64,000 nt of DNA from NCBI RefSeq assembly GCF_002753895.1, contig NZ_NJER01000001.1, positions 124,001 to 188,000 of the forward strand, written 5' to 3'. Both the position numbers and the translations under genes were made by a program. This stretch comes from Halobacteriovorax sp. JY17 (GTDB taxonomy: Bacteria; Bdellovibrionota; Bacteriovoracia; Bacteriovoracales; Bacteriovoracaceae). The notes below the pieces were generated by a model. The model was not told the origin of the DNA and made no database searches. It saw only the letters and a program-made list of their open reading frames with translations. Below, piece after piece: positions 35,638 through 43,252 of the stretch (position 1 is the stretch's first letter; each line of letters starts with the position of its first letter).

Positions 35638-35959
35638 AGTAAAATATACGATTAAAAAACTTTTTTTTTCTGTTATTATCACAGTAGTATTGTCTTATGC
35701 TTCTCATCCAAGTCGAGGGCCACAAGGATATGAGCTTGTTACTTTAGATTATCAAACTTGGCTAGTGAGCATTCCTTTCTGCTTTATTTTTTTTTATTTC
35801 ATATACCCTAAAGTGTTCAAATATGGAGGTGTAACTTATATTTGTCCTTCTTGTGAAACAGTTAAAGACTATCAACTGGCGAGCAAAAACGAAGAAAACT
35901 GCCCTGAATGCGATACTCCAATGGTGCCGATTGAAGGTTTTTACGATAAGAAAAACTAG
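35624..35959 (+). CDS. Putative immunity protein: two membrane spans plus zinc ribbon
   Basis: A 111-residue protein with two hydrophobic segments (about residues 12-27 and 47-63) and a C-terminal zinc ribbon made of two CxxC knuckles (YICPSCE and NCPECD). It overlaps the RHS gene by 14 bases in another frame, the usual arrangement for an immunity gene beside a polymorphic toxin. A membrane-embedded immunity protein would fit a tip toxin that acts on membranes. The family is not one I recognise and the immunity role is inferred from position alone. The ATG follows AAGG and AGAG. Confidence 0.6.
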   Translation: MSLNRVKYTIKKLFFSVIITVVLSYASHPSRGPQGYELVTLDYQTWLVSIPFCFIFFYFIYPKVFKYGGVTYICPSCETVKDYQLASKNEENCPECDTPMVPIEGFYDKKN

Positions 35960-36133
35960 GTATTACTGTGAGTCCTTCTTCTAGTGTTCCTAATACAGCA
36001 ATAGGAGCGATCTAAAAGTCTATTTTCTCAAAACTCTAGATTTATTTAGTTAATTCGCCAATTAATTGTGGGGATATTTTCACACTTCTTTTACGTATAT
36101 TTAATATCTTAGAGATATTCTTAACGAATACCC

Positions 36134-36160
36134 TATAGTTTTGCTTAGAATAGCCGATAT
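36134..36160 (+). promoter_or_regulatory. Sigma28 (FliA)-like promoter
   Basis: TATAGTTT (36134-36141), an 11-base spacer, then GCCGATAT (36153-36160). The reference consensus is TAAAGTTT-N11-GCCGATAA, so each half has one mismatch and the spacing is exact. A start of transcription near 36167 leaves a leader of about 19 bases with AAGGTG before the GTG start at 36186. Confidence 0.7.
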
Positions 36161-36185
36161 ACATTTGTATTAAAAAAGGTGAACA

Positions 36186-37400
36186 GTGAAAATTATTCTA
36201 ACTCTATTTTTAACTCTCTCAGTATTCTCTTCTCTCGCGCAAGAGAATTTTGGTATCAAAGAAAAAGTTGATAGACTTGTTAGTCGAAAAATAACAGATA
36301 TCTATTCAAAAGAGATTGTTAGTAGAATTGAGAACTACAATGCCTTAAGAGCTAATCCTAGAGAGTATTTTGAATCTGTTGGAATCGAAAGTTCTGAAAT
36401 AGAGGCAGCTTTTAAAATTTTTCCTGAACTTACTAAAAATAGTTTACCAGAGTTAATAATTAGAAAGTCAGGTATTTTAGTTTTAAGAGACCGAGGTAAT
36501 GTCGTAAAGTTCACATTTAAAAGTTTAGCAAGTAGAGAAGTATATATAAACGGTGTGAAGATTAAAACTCCGAAAATGACAAAGTATAAATTTGGACAAT
36601 TCTTTAAGGACTTTAGTGATAATATGTATGAGGGCTTTAATAAAAAGACCACATTCATGATGTTTATTAACTCGTTAAGCCTAATTCCTTCTGTCCATGC
36701 TCAAGAATCTGACTATTTAAATCTTCCTGATGGTGAAGAAGTCCCTCACTATCATCGAAAGGGCTATAGCCCTAAAGATAAAATAATTGATAATCTTTAT
36801 AGTGATGAAAAGTTCAGGCATAATGTTAAGCAGACAAGTCAGGTTCTTTTAGCTGGAATTATGGCACTTGCTGGAGACCTTGAATTAGAACAAGTCGCAA
36901 ATTATGAGAATAAGAAAGAGAATCTACCTGCGAATTTAAAGAAGCTTTATAAGCATATTGATAAGCTTGCAAATATGTGTGATGAAGAACTAGCTAAGCC
37001 TGAATCAAAACTATTCACAGAAAATAATGATGCTACAAAAATGATTACGGCACTTGATCGGATTAATGAAAAAATTAATAGATTGGATTCCATGGGGAAA
37101 TCTTGGTGGAATGAGGTTGATAGACTTGTATGGAGAAGAACTTCGTTTCATTTCGATGCAGATGCAAAATCTTATAATATTTGTCATGTTGAAAGAATAA
37201 AGAAAATTTATGAAGATAAGAATCTTTGTGGAAATATGGAGAAAATCTCTAATTGTCTTATCAAATATAGATCAACTGGGAGAGTTAGTGAGAAAACTCT
37301 TACCGACGATCAAATGGATCTACTACTTGATCACCCTCTTGGGCGTGACCATGGGCAAGATGATGTTCTGAAGTGGATTAACACAAGTAAAGAAAAATAG
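36186..37400 (+). CDS. Exported protein of unknown function, tandem paralogue 1
   Basis: A 404-residue protein with a signal peptide (MKIILTLFLTLSVFSSLA) starting at a GTG with AAGGTG upstream. It is not in any family I know. It is a clear paralogue of the next gene: both open with QENFGIKEKV, share LPDGEEVP-YHRKG, YENKKENLPANLKKLYK, VWRRTSFHFDADAKSYNIC and end with LTDDQMDLLLD-PLGRD-GQDD. A second hydrophobic stretch ending in VHAQ (about residues 155-173) looks like an internal signal-peptidase site just before the most conserved half. Three conserved cysteines in the C-terminal half (MCDEE, NICHVE, NLCGNM) may form disulfides. It has a sigma28-like promoter. Confidence 0.7.
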   Translation: MKIILTLFLTLSVFSSLAQENFGIKEKVDRLVSRKITDIYSKEIVSRIENYNALRANPREYFESVGIESSEIEAAFKIFPELTKNSLPELIIRKSGILVLRDRGNVVKFTFKSLASREVYINGVKIKTPKMTKYKFGQFFKDFSDNMYEGFNKKTTFMMFINSLSLIPSVHAQESDYLNLPDGEEVPHYHRKGYSPKDKIIDNLYSDEKFRHNVKQTSQVLLAGIMALAGDLELEQVANYENKKENLPANLKKLYKHIDKLANMCDEELAKPESKLFTENNDATKMITALDRINEKINRLDSMGKSWWNEVDRLVWRRTSFHFDADAKSYNICHVERIKKIYEDKNLCGNMEKISNCLIKYRSTGRVSEKTLTDDQMDLLLDHPLGRDHGQDDVLKWINTSKEK

Positions 37401-37402
37401 CT

Positions 37403-37429
37403 TAATATTCTCTTATTATATCCCGATAA
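37403..37429 (+). promoter_or_regulatory. Sigma28 (FliA)-like promoter, weaker -35
   Basis: TAATATTC (37403-37410), 11 bases, then CCCGATAA (37422-37429), which differs from GCCGATAA at one base. The -35 half matches only 5 of 8. The predicted transcript start near 37436 precedes the GGGAGA ribosome-binding site of the second paralogue. Confidence 0.5.
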
Positions 37430-37455
37430 GTAGTTAAACTTATTGGGAGATTTTG

Positions 37456-38691
37456 ATGCGATTTATACTAATTTCTTTCTTATTGATGACTAGTAGCTTA
37501 GGGCAAGAAAACTTTGGAATTAAAGAGAAAGTTAATACATTCACAGAAAGGCAAGTCAGAAGAATTCTCGCTGCAGAGTTTGTAACAAGACTTGAAAAAT
37601 TTAAAACACTTCAAGATAAACCTAAGGAGTACTATGATTCTTTAGGACTAAGTAAATCTGAAAAGAAATTCTTTTTTAAAATCTTTCCTAATATTTCAAA
37701 GGAAGAACTCCCAAAGATGACGATGAGTAAAGCAGGTGAGATTAGACTTACTTATCAAGGTGAAGTTGCGCGCTTTTCCCTAAGTGATTTAGAAAAGAGA
37801 CAAGTATATATTAAAAATAAACTCGTGATGCTTCCAAACAGAGATTTTAAAAACTTTATAGAGTATTACAGAGAGTTTAATAAAAATATCTACATTGCCT
37901 TTAAAGAGAAAACCTCTGCTTTTAATATTATGAGAAGTATATTTTTAATTGAGGGCGTTCATGCCGAGGAGGTTGATTATCTTGATCTTCCTGACGGAGA
38001 AGAAGTTCCACAGTATCACAGAAAGGGGTGGGATCGTAATGATGATGTAGATAATCTATATAAAGTTATGGAAGATGAGATGAGAGATCGGTTTGGTTAT
38101 GATTCCTACCGAGAGGTTAAGCATAATATAAAACAAACAAAGCAAGTATTACTCGCTTCACTTATGGCCATCGCTGGAGATCTTGAATTACATCAAGTAG
38201 CAAATTATGAAAATAAAAAAGAAAATCTGCCAGCTAACTTAAAAAAACTTTATAAACGTATCGATAAGATGGCAAATATGTGTGACAAAGAAAGAGTTGA
38301 AACTAACGGGAAGTTTAAAAGTGGAAGCGAGGCCACAAAAATGCTTACAGCTCTTGACTTAACTAATGAAAAGATAAATAGACTGAATTCTATGGGGAAA
38401 ATATGGTGGAAAGAAGTTGATAGACTCGTGTGGAGAAGAACTTCATTTCACTTCGATGCTGATGCAAAGTCTTATAATATATGCCTCGTCGAGCGAATTA
38501 AAAAAATGTATTACGACAAAAACTTGTGTAGTAATATGGAGAAACTAACAAAGTGTTTAGTCGACTTTAGAACATCAGGTAGAGTAAGTGAGAAATATTT
38601 AACTGACGATCAAATGGATTTACTGCTTGATAATCCTCTTGGGCGTGACTATGGTCAAGATGATATTTTAAACTGGATACAAGAAAAGTAG
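37456..38691 (+). CDS. Exported protein of unknown function, tandem paralogue 2
   Basis: A protein of about 411 residues starting at ATG 37456 (a TTG one codon earlier is less likely), with GGGAGA upstream and a signal peptide cleaved near SLGQ. It aligns along its whole length with the preceding gene, including the internal hydrophobic segment ending in GVHAEE and the C-terminal conserved block, so it is a tandem duplicate. The second half is better conserved than the first, which marks it as the functional part. It has its own sigma28-like promoter and is followed by a hairpin terminator, so the copies are probably transcribed separately but under the same control. Confidence 0.7.
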   Translation: MRFILISFLLMTSSLGQENFGIKEKVNTFTERQVRRILAAEFVTRLEKFKTLQDKPKEYYDSLGLSKSEKKFFFKIFPNISKEELPKMTMSKAGEIRLTYQGEVARFSLSDLEKRQVYIKNKLVMLPNRDFKNFIEYYREFNKNIYIAFKEKTSAFNIMRSIFLIEGVHAEEVDYLDLPDGEEVPQYHRKGWDRNDDVDNLYKVMEDEMRDRFGYDSYREVKHNIKQTKQVLLASLMAIAGDLELHQVANYENKKENLPANLKKLYKRIDKMANMCDKERVETNGKFKSGSEATKMLTALDLTNEKINRLNSMGKIWWKEVDRLVWRRTSFHFDADAKSYNICLVERIKKMYYDKNLCSNMEKLTKCLVDFRTSGRVSEKYLTDDQMDLLLDNPLGRDYGQDDILNWIQEK

Positions 38692-38706
38692 TATTTCAAA
38701 ATTATT

Positions 38707-38730
38707 GGCCAAGGTTTCTATACCTTGGCC
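38707..38730 (+). terminator. Terminator hairpin after the tandem paralogues
   Basis: GGCCAAGGT-TTCTAT-ACCTTGGCC is a 9-bp perfect stem starting 15 bases after the stop, followed by TTCTATTATT. The rest of the spacer to 38927 holds the next gene's promoter and nothing else I recognise. Confidence 0.65.
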
Positions 38731-38867
38731 TTCTATTATTACAGCACCAATTTAATTCTCTCTTAAGCGCCCCATTTTTGTGGCTTCGATATTTGACAAA
38801 ATATTCTGAGTTTCAGTCACTTTGTAAAAAACCTATAAGTTATTGCTATTTCATTATAATATTAATC

Positions 38868-38895
38868 TAAAGTAAAAAGGTCGGGTTTCCGAGAA
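38868..38895 (+). promoter_or_regulatory. Sigma28 (FliA)-like promoter
   Basis: TAAAGTAA (38868-38875), 12 bases, then TCCGAGAA (38888-38895). The same CTAAAGTAAAA core and a similar TCGG-TT-CCGA block recur upstream of the 1842-residue protein (50753-50782). A perfect TATAAT at 38855-38860 is a possible overlapping sigma70 -10 element. Confidence 0.6.
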
Positions 38896-38926
38896 GATTA
38901 AAAAGAATATTTACTATAGGTAGAAA

Positions 38927-41452
38927 ATGAAAAAGATATTTTATAATTTAGTTTTCTCTTTCCTTGTGGCTTTTCAGTCATATGGATTCCCATATTCATC
39001 TAATAATGAAATTCAAATTTATAGTAAAGAAGCAGAGTCTTTTTTGAGTTCGAAAGCAAAGAAGTGTATTGAAGATAGTGACAAAAAAGGTGTAATGGAC
39101 CAGCTTAATCAAAAGCTTGGCTGCTCTAATTTTAGTTCAGCTGAGAAGGTTTGCAATTGCATTGACAAGAGATTCGATAAAGAAAAGTTAAATGAGTTTT
39201 ATGATGGTTATATGATGACGGAATTAGAAAATCAGATGCAAATGGCATTATCTCTTGATGAGTCTACAGTTGAACCGAAGCAGCTTATGGTTACAAAGTT
39301 GACAGATTTAAACTTAATGTATGATGAAATGGGAATAGGTGGCTGTTCTTTTGGTAACAATGATGCTTATTTTAGAATTATTGGAGCAGATTATAATAGA
39401 GATAAAAATAAGAAAGCTCCAGGAGAGTCTAATAATACTCTTAATAGGCAGCACCAAGTTTTCAATCGTATGCTCAAAGAACTTAAGTCTGCAAAACCTA
39501 CAAATGATGAGCTAATGGCCATTTCTAAAAAAGTGTCAGAACAGACTGGAGAAAAGTTTTTTTTAGAAAGTAGGTTAGAAAATACTACCGAAGCTCGTAG
39601 TGACGATGCTAAAGCCCTGTATGATATTAAAGAAGAAATTATTAACGAGTACGTATCTTTTCATCTCCATGAAATTAAGTCTGGTGTAGACCCTGATGAA
39701 TTTTTTATTAACAAAGTTTCATCAAACTTAACTAAAGAAAAGGGGCGAAGTGGGTGTCGTAAGCTATTGTCTTATGCTGCGGTAAAAAAGGAATCTACTT
39801 TGAATGATAAGATTACTTCTAACTTCGTAACTTTTTTTCCTGAAAGTTACTTAAGTAAATCAAGTGATGAAAGTGATCGTAAGGATAGACTTAGTAAAGT
39901 AAGCTCATCAATATCGTCTATGAATTCTACATTTGCTATGATTGGTCCAGCTGAGCATGAAAAAGATATTTTTTACTGTAGAAAGTATAATCTATTTCGC
40001 GAAAGATCTGCAGCGATCTCTTCAAATAAGCCTTTAAGGTTAGCGCTTGCTAAGTTAGAAACATTAAAAAGTGTAGACCTCTTAGCGGCTCTTTCTAGTT
40101 CCTCATCTTCGAGTGATGATGGAGGAGTTCAGAGTGTTTTAAATCAAATCGAGGAGCTTGAGCTTGCAATTATGAATGGATTTGATATGAATAAAGATGC
40201 TCTTAGTTATGCACTAATGGGATTTAAAATTTGGAAGGTAGATAAAGGTGTTCAAACAACAGTCAATGATAATGGAACTATTGCTTTTAGTCAGATTGAT
40301 TCGTCAAGTCGTGGGAGGCAATCAATATCTGAAATGATGAATGCTAAATCAAGAAATATTGAAAGGGCCAGAAATAGATCTTCCTCAAGAAAATCGTCTT
40401 CTATACCATCATTTGTTGTTGCTAGATCTACAAGTATAAATACTATTGAGAGTAAGAATTCTTCTAGGTCAATAATTCAAGAGAAAGGGAATAATGCCAC
40501 CACTTCTAAATCGATAGCTCCATCTTCTAGAAAGAGCGGAGACAATTACTTCAATCAAGTGAGTAGAGCAAGTAGTTTCAAGCCGACGGCGAAGAGCTCG
40601 CAAAGAGCTAATGAGTTTAGGAATAAGAGGCAAGAGAGTCAAAGAGATAGAGAAGAGTCTTATGATGACTACATTACAAAGAGAATAAATAATTTAAAAC
40701 AAGACAAAATTAATACAGAGAAAGCTTTAAGTGATGAGCTTGCTTCGACAAAAGAAAGTTTAGAGCTAGCAAAGCTTCGTGAAGAGCTTAGAAAGCAGAG
40801 TGAAGAGATCGCCAAGCTTTCTAAGAAGAAGGAAGAGGTTGCTGTTGCAGAAGCTACGCCGTCATCTCGTAATGCTCCTTCTTCGCCTGTAAGCTTTAAG
40901 TCTCCTTTAGCGTCAGCTCTAGATAAGTCTTTCATAGGAAACTCTTCTGATGAGCCTGGGACCAGAGCTGGAGAGGGAACAAATGGAAGAAGTGCTGCCT
41001 CTGGATATTCTGCAAGTGCAGATCAACCATCCTCAGGAAGTTCTAGCTCTGGAAGTAGTGGAGGAACGATTGCTAATACTGGATTCTCAGGAGATGAAAG
41101 CTCATCAATTTCTGGAATTAGTTTATCTTCACTTAGAAATATTGGTGATGATGTTCAGGTAATAGATAACTCCAACTTAGGAGAGATAAGGCCTATCATT
41201 GTAGATGCTTCATTCTCTGACTTGAGTGAAGAGGAGAAGAGAGAGAAAATTGAAGAGCTTTTAGAAAGTAATCCAGAGGAAGAAGTCTATATTGAGTTCC
41301 CTGATGGAAAGGTTCTGAAGTTCTCTAAGAAAGACGAGTTAAAGAAGAAGGCAAAGGCAAAAGAGAGTGTTGCCAAGAAAGAAGAAGATCAGAAAAAACG
41401 AAATATATTCTCTTACGAGACATTGAAAGATATTATAGATAGCAATAAGTAA
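38927..41452 (+). CDS. Exported Ser-rich protein with coiled coil, function unknown
   Basis: An 841-residue protein with a signal peptide (cleavage near YGF). The N-terminal 130 residues contain several cysteines (KKCIED, LGCSNF, VCNCID) and helices. Residues about 450-560 are rich in Ser and Arg (SSSRGRQSISEM and similar), followed by a charged coiled coil (about 580-640), a Ser/Gly-rich linker (about 680-730) and a compact acidic C-terminal domain with VYIEFPDGKVLKFSKK. The long disordered Ser-rich parts suggest a surface or secreted protein. A sigma28-like promoter precedes it and a bidirectional terminator follows. I recognise no family. Confidence 0.65.
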   Translation: MKKIFYNLVFSFLVAFQSYGFPYSSNNEIQIYSKEAESFLSSKAKKCIEDSDKKGVMDQLNQKLGCSNFSSAEKVCNCIDKRFDKEKLNEFYDGYMMTELENQMQMALSLDESTVEPKQLMVTKLTDLNLMYDEMGIGGCSFGNNDAYFRIIGADYNRDKNKKAPGESNNTLNRQHQVFNRMLKELKSAKPTNDELMAISKKVSEQTGEKFFLESRLENTTEARSDDAKALYDIKEEIINEYVSFHLHEIKSGVDPDEFFINKVSSNLTKEKGRSGCRKLLSYAAVKKESTLNDKITSNFVTFFPESYLSKSSDESDRKDRLSKVSSSISSMNSTFAMIGPAEHEKDIFYCRKYNLFRERSAAISSNKPLRLALAKLETLKSVDLLAALSSSSSSSDDGGVQSVLNQIEELELAIMNGFDMNKDALSYALMGFKIWKVDKGVQTTVNDNGTIAFSQIDSSSRGRQSISEMMNAKSRNIERARNRSSSRKSSSIPSFVVARSTSINTIESKNSSRSIIQEKGNNATTSKSIAPSSRKSGDNYFNQVSRASSFKPTAKSSQRANEFRNKRQESQRDREESYDDYITKRINNLKQDKINTEKALSDELASTKESLELAKLREELRKQSEEIAKLSKKKEEVAVAEATPSSRNAPSSPVSFKSPLASALDKSFIGNSSDEPGTRAGEGTNGRSAASGYSASADQPSSGSSSSGSSGGTIANTGFSGDESSSISGISLSSLRNIGDDVQVIDNSNLGEIRPIIVDASFSDLSEEEKREKIEELLESNPEEEVYIEFPDGKVLKFSKKDELKKKAKAKESVAKKEEDQKKRNIFSYETLKDIIDSNK

Positions 41453-41519
41453 TTAAAGACAAGACTATGTCTCCTTGTTCTTAGGAGGCATTACTTCTAG
41501 AGAAGTTTACAAATAAAAA

Positions 41520-41550
41520 GCCCCCAACTTTCGTTGAGGGCAATTTTTTT
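41520..41550. terminator. Bidirectional Rho-independent terminator
   Basis: GCCCCCAAC-TTTC-GTTGAGGGC (one mismatch in the stem) is followed by seven T on the plus strand and by TTTTTATTTG on the minus strand. It separates the convergent Ser-rich protein and lipoprotein genes. Confidence 0.88.
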
Positions 41551-41571
41551 ATTTGTAATATCAATTTTGAA

Positions 41572-42210
41572 TTAATACTTCTTTGCTCTTTTCATTAGTT
41601 TCTTTTTCAACTTTCCTTTCATGTTAAGGAGTAGAAGAATACCACCGTTTTCACCGTCTTGATCATTTCCGACAACTGAAACATTTCCAGCTTTCTTATC
41701 ATTCATGTAGTAACTGAAAGTTGCGATAGCTCCATCAATTCCTAGGTCAGCTGGAACGAAAACTCCAAATACTTCTGGACCAACGTAGAGACTCATATTG
41801 TGAAATTTCTGAATTGAAAAAGCAACTGCTGGAAGTTGTCCACCTGCAACACCTGGAAGAGCTCTTCCTCCTGGAAGTCTTTGTGGATCAAGATTTCCTA
41901 GTCTGTCATCAAATACATCGTCTAGAGATACTGAGACAGATAGTAGTGTTCCTGAACTTTGAAGGTCTGGTGAGATTTCAACATACGAGTTTGGATACTT
42001 TGGAATATTGTATCTAAGTCCACCATCTAGAACCATATTTTCAACAACCATAGAGATAAGTAGATTATCTTCTAGTAGCTGAACATGTGGTCCATCAATA
42101 CCTTCAATTTCGATGTTCGAGCTTTCTGATTTACAAGAAGTAAAAGAGAGTAATCCTAAAAGTGAAAGAAATACTAAAGAGTATTTTCTTGCGTGAATAA
42201 ATGCGTTCAT
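41572..42210 (-). CDS. Lipoprotein of unknown function
   Basis: A 212-residue protein with a lipoprotein signal (lipobox FTSC, Cys about residue 26). The mature part is beta-rich: one segment resembles a lipid-binding sheet (NLLISMVVENMVLDGGLRYNIP), there is a Pro/Gly loop (LPGGRALPGVAGGQLP), and it ends in a basic tail (MKGKLKKKLMKRAKKY). GGAGGAAAA before the ATG is a very strong ribosome-binding site. A sigma28-like promoter lies upstream. The basic end might contact lipopolysaccharide or nucleic acid, but that is a guess. Confidence 0.65.
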   Translation of the reverse strand: MNAFIHARKYSLVFLSLLGLLSFTSCKSESSNIEIEGIDGPHVQLLEDNLLISMVVENMVLDGGLRYNIPKYPNSYVEISPDLQSSGTLLSVSVSLDDVFDDRLGNLDPQRLPGGRALPGVAGGQLPAVAFSIQKFHNMSLYVGPEVFGVFVPADLGIDGAIATFSYYMNDKKAGNVSVVGNDQDGENGGILLLLNMKGKLKKKLMKRAKKY

Positions 42211-42249
42211 TTTTCCTCCAATGAATTTTAATTGCTGTGCTTAAATCAT

Positions 42250-42277
42250 TTTTCGGAAATATTTTCCTACAACTTAA
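42250..42277 (-). promoter_or_regulatory. Sigma28 (FliA)-like promoter on the minus strand
   Basis: Read on the minus strand: TTAAGTTG (42277-42270), 12 bases, then TCCGAAAA (42257-42250). Spacing matches the sites at 38868 and 50754. The predicted start near 42243 gives a leader of about 33 bases to the lipoprotein ATG at 42210. Confidence 0.5.
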
Positions 42278-42340
42278 AAAAAAGAAGGCCTTTTGTGTTT
42301 ATGTCGGGGAGCTACGGTCAAGTAAAGAGAGAGAAAAAGA

Positions 42341-42365
42341 GTGGAGGTATTATTCATACCTCCAC
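42341..42365 (-). terminator. Terminator after the 50-residue ORF
   Basis: GTGGAGGTAT-TATTC-ATACCTCCAC is a perfect 10-bp stem. On the minus strand it is followed by TCTTTTTCTCTC, and lies 37 bases past the small ORF's stop. Confidence 0.7.
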
Positions 42366-42401
42366 CCAAAACTGATTAGAAAGGAAAGAGTGGTTATATG
42401 G

Positions 42402-42554
42402 CTATAACGCTCTTTGTTTGGAAATGAATTGAAGAAGTAATTCTTCACAATCTACTTCAACGCCAAGTTGTTCTAGCAGTTCTTGTTTTTCTTGAACTTT
42501 TCTTTCAAGTTCAGTTAGTTCTGATAGGAGCTCAAAGCAGTTGCGAATTATCAT
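42402..42554 (-). CDS. Small 50-residue coiled-coil protein
   Basis: A complete ORF with ATG at 42554 and TAG at 42402, preceded by GAGGTAATA, a good ribosome-binding site. The protein opens MIIRNCFELL and continues as one amphipathic helix rich in Leu, Glu, Gln and Lys (LERKVQEKQELLEQLG), with leucines in heptad spacing, then a short second helix with VDCEELLLQF. It has its own terminator downstream and sits between the lipoprotein and nfu. A dimerising regulator or adaptor would fit, but no homologue is known to me. The combination of start signal, helix periodicity and terminator makes it likely real. Confidence 0.65.
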   Translation of the reverse strand: MIIRNCFELLSELTELERKVQEKQELLEQLGVEVDCEELLLQFISKQRAL

Positions 42555-42628
42555 TATTACCTCGGATCAATATGTTTGATAGGTAAAACTATTGTATCTC
42601 TATTGAAACTAAAGTCAAGTGTATAAAA

Positions 42629-42650
42629 AAAGCACTTCTGGTAAAGTGCT
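42629..42650. terminator. Bidirectional terminator at the end of the SUF operon
   Basis: AAGCACTT-CTGGTA-AAGTGCTT is flanked by A-runs and T-runs on both sides, giving a T-tract in both directions. On the minus strand it lies about 32 bases after the nfu stop and ends the SUF operon. Confidence 0.85.
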
Positions 42651-42681
42651 TTTTTTTAATATTTTCAATGTGTTAAGTTAT

Positions 42682-43236
42682 TTAATAACTAGGCGCAATG
42701 TAGACATCTATGTCAGGATTATACTCATCTCTAAGAATACCTTTAATGGCCTCTAGTGTCCCCGTAGTAGAAGACGGGCAAGTCCCACAGGCTCCTTGGT
42801 ATTGAACAAGGAGAATATTGTCTTCAAAAGAGATTGTTTGAATATCCCCACCATCACCTTGAAGGCCTGGCCTAATAGTCTTATCAAGAATGGCCTCAAT
42901 CTCTTTTAGCTCTGGAGTAAGGTTCGCTCTTCTCTCGGCCTCTGGGTCAGGGTCAAAGTAATTTGGATCGTGCTTAGGGTACTCAGACTCTATGTATTCC
43001 ATAATGTTAGGCTCCATAGCATCCCATTCTTCGTAACCAAATTTTGTGATTGTAATAACATTGTCGTAGAAGTGAAGTTGATCAACTCCTCTAACAGTAA
43101 AGAGAGTAAGTGCTAAGTTATTATCTCCGCAGTCCATAGGAGATCTATAGCTTGAATTACCTTCAATTTTAACAGGCTTATCTAGGATAAACTTTAGAGC
43201 ATTTGGGTTTGGTGTTGGTTGGATTTGAATGTCCAT
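42682..43236 (-). CDS. nfu: Nfu-type iron-sulfur cluster scaffold/carrier
   Basis: A 184-residue cytoplasmic protein. It has an N-terminal Nfu_N-type domain (about 1-88, beginning IQPTPNPNALKF) and a C-terminal NifU-like domain (about 108-180) with the cluster-binding C150-G-T-C153 motif. This is the layout of mitochondrial NFU1, which carries assembled 4Fe-4S clusters to target enzymes. As the last gene of the SUF operon, 16 bases after sufS, it is probably the carrier for clusters built on SufBCD. GAGG precedes the ATG. Confidence 0.92.
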   Translation of the reverse strand: MDIQIQPTPNPNALKFILDKPVKIEGNSSYRSPMDCGDNNLALTLFTVRGVDQLHFYDNVITITKFGYEEWDAMEPNIMEYIESEYPKHDPNYFDPDPEAERRANLTPELKEIEAILDKTIRPGLQGDGGDIQTISFEDNILLVQYQGACGTCPSSTTGTLEAIKGILRDEYNPDIDVYIAPSY

Positions 43237-43252
43237 ATATACCTCTTTTTCT

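Noticed and set aside
37422-37447. Hairpin CCCGATAAG/CTTATTGGG hiding the ribosome-binding site of the second paralogue
   Set aside because: The 5' arm coincides with the predicted sigma28 -10 element, so it would not be in the transcript if that promoter is used.
38880-38896. 3' end of a cyclic di-GMP-I (GEMM) riboswitch, suggested by TCGGGTTTCCGA and the similar block at 50767
   Set aside because: None of the upstream conserved GEMM elements (such as the GCAAACC and ACGCAAAG segments) are present; the sigma28 promoter explains the shared sequence better.
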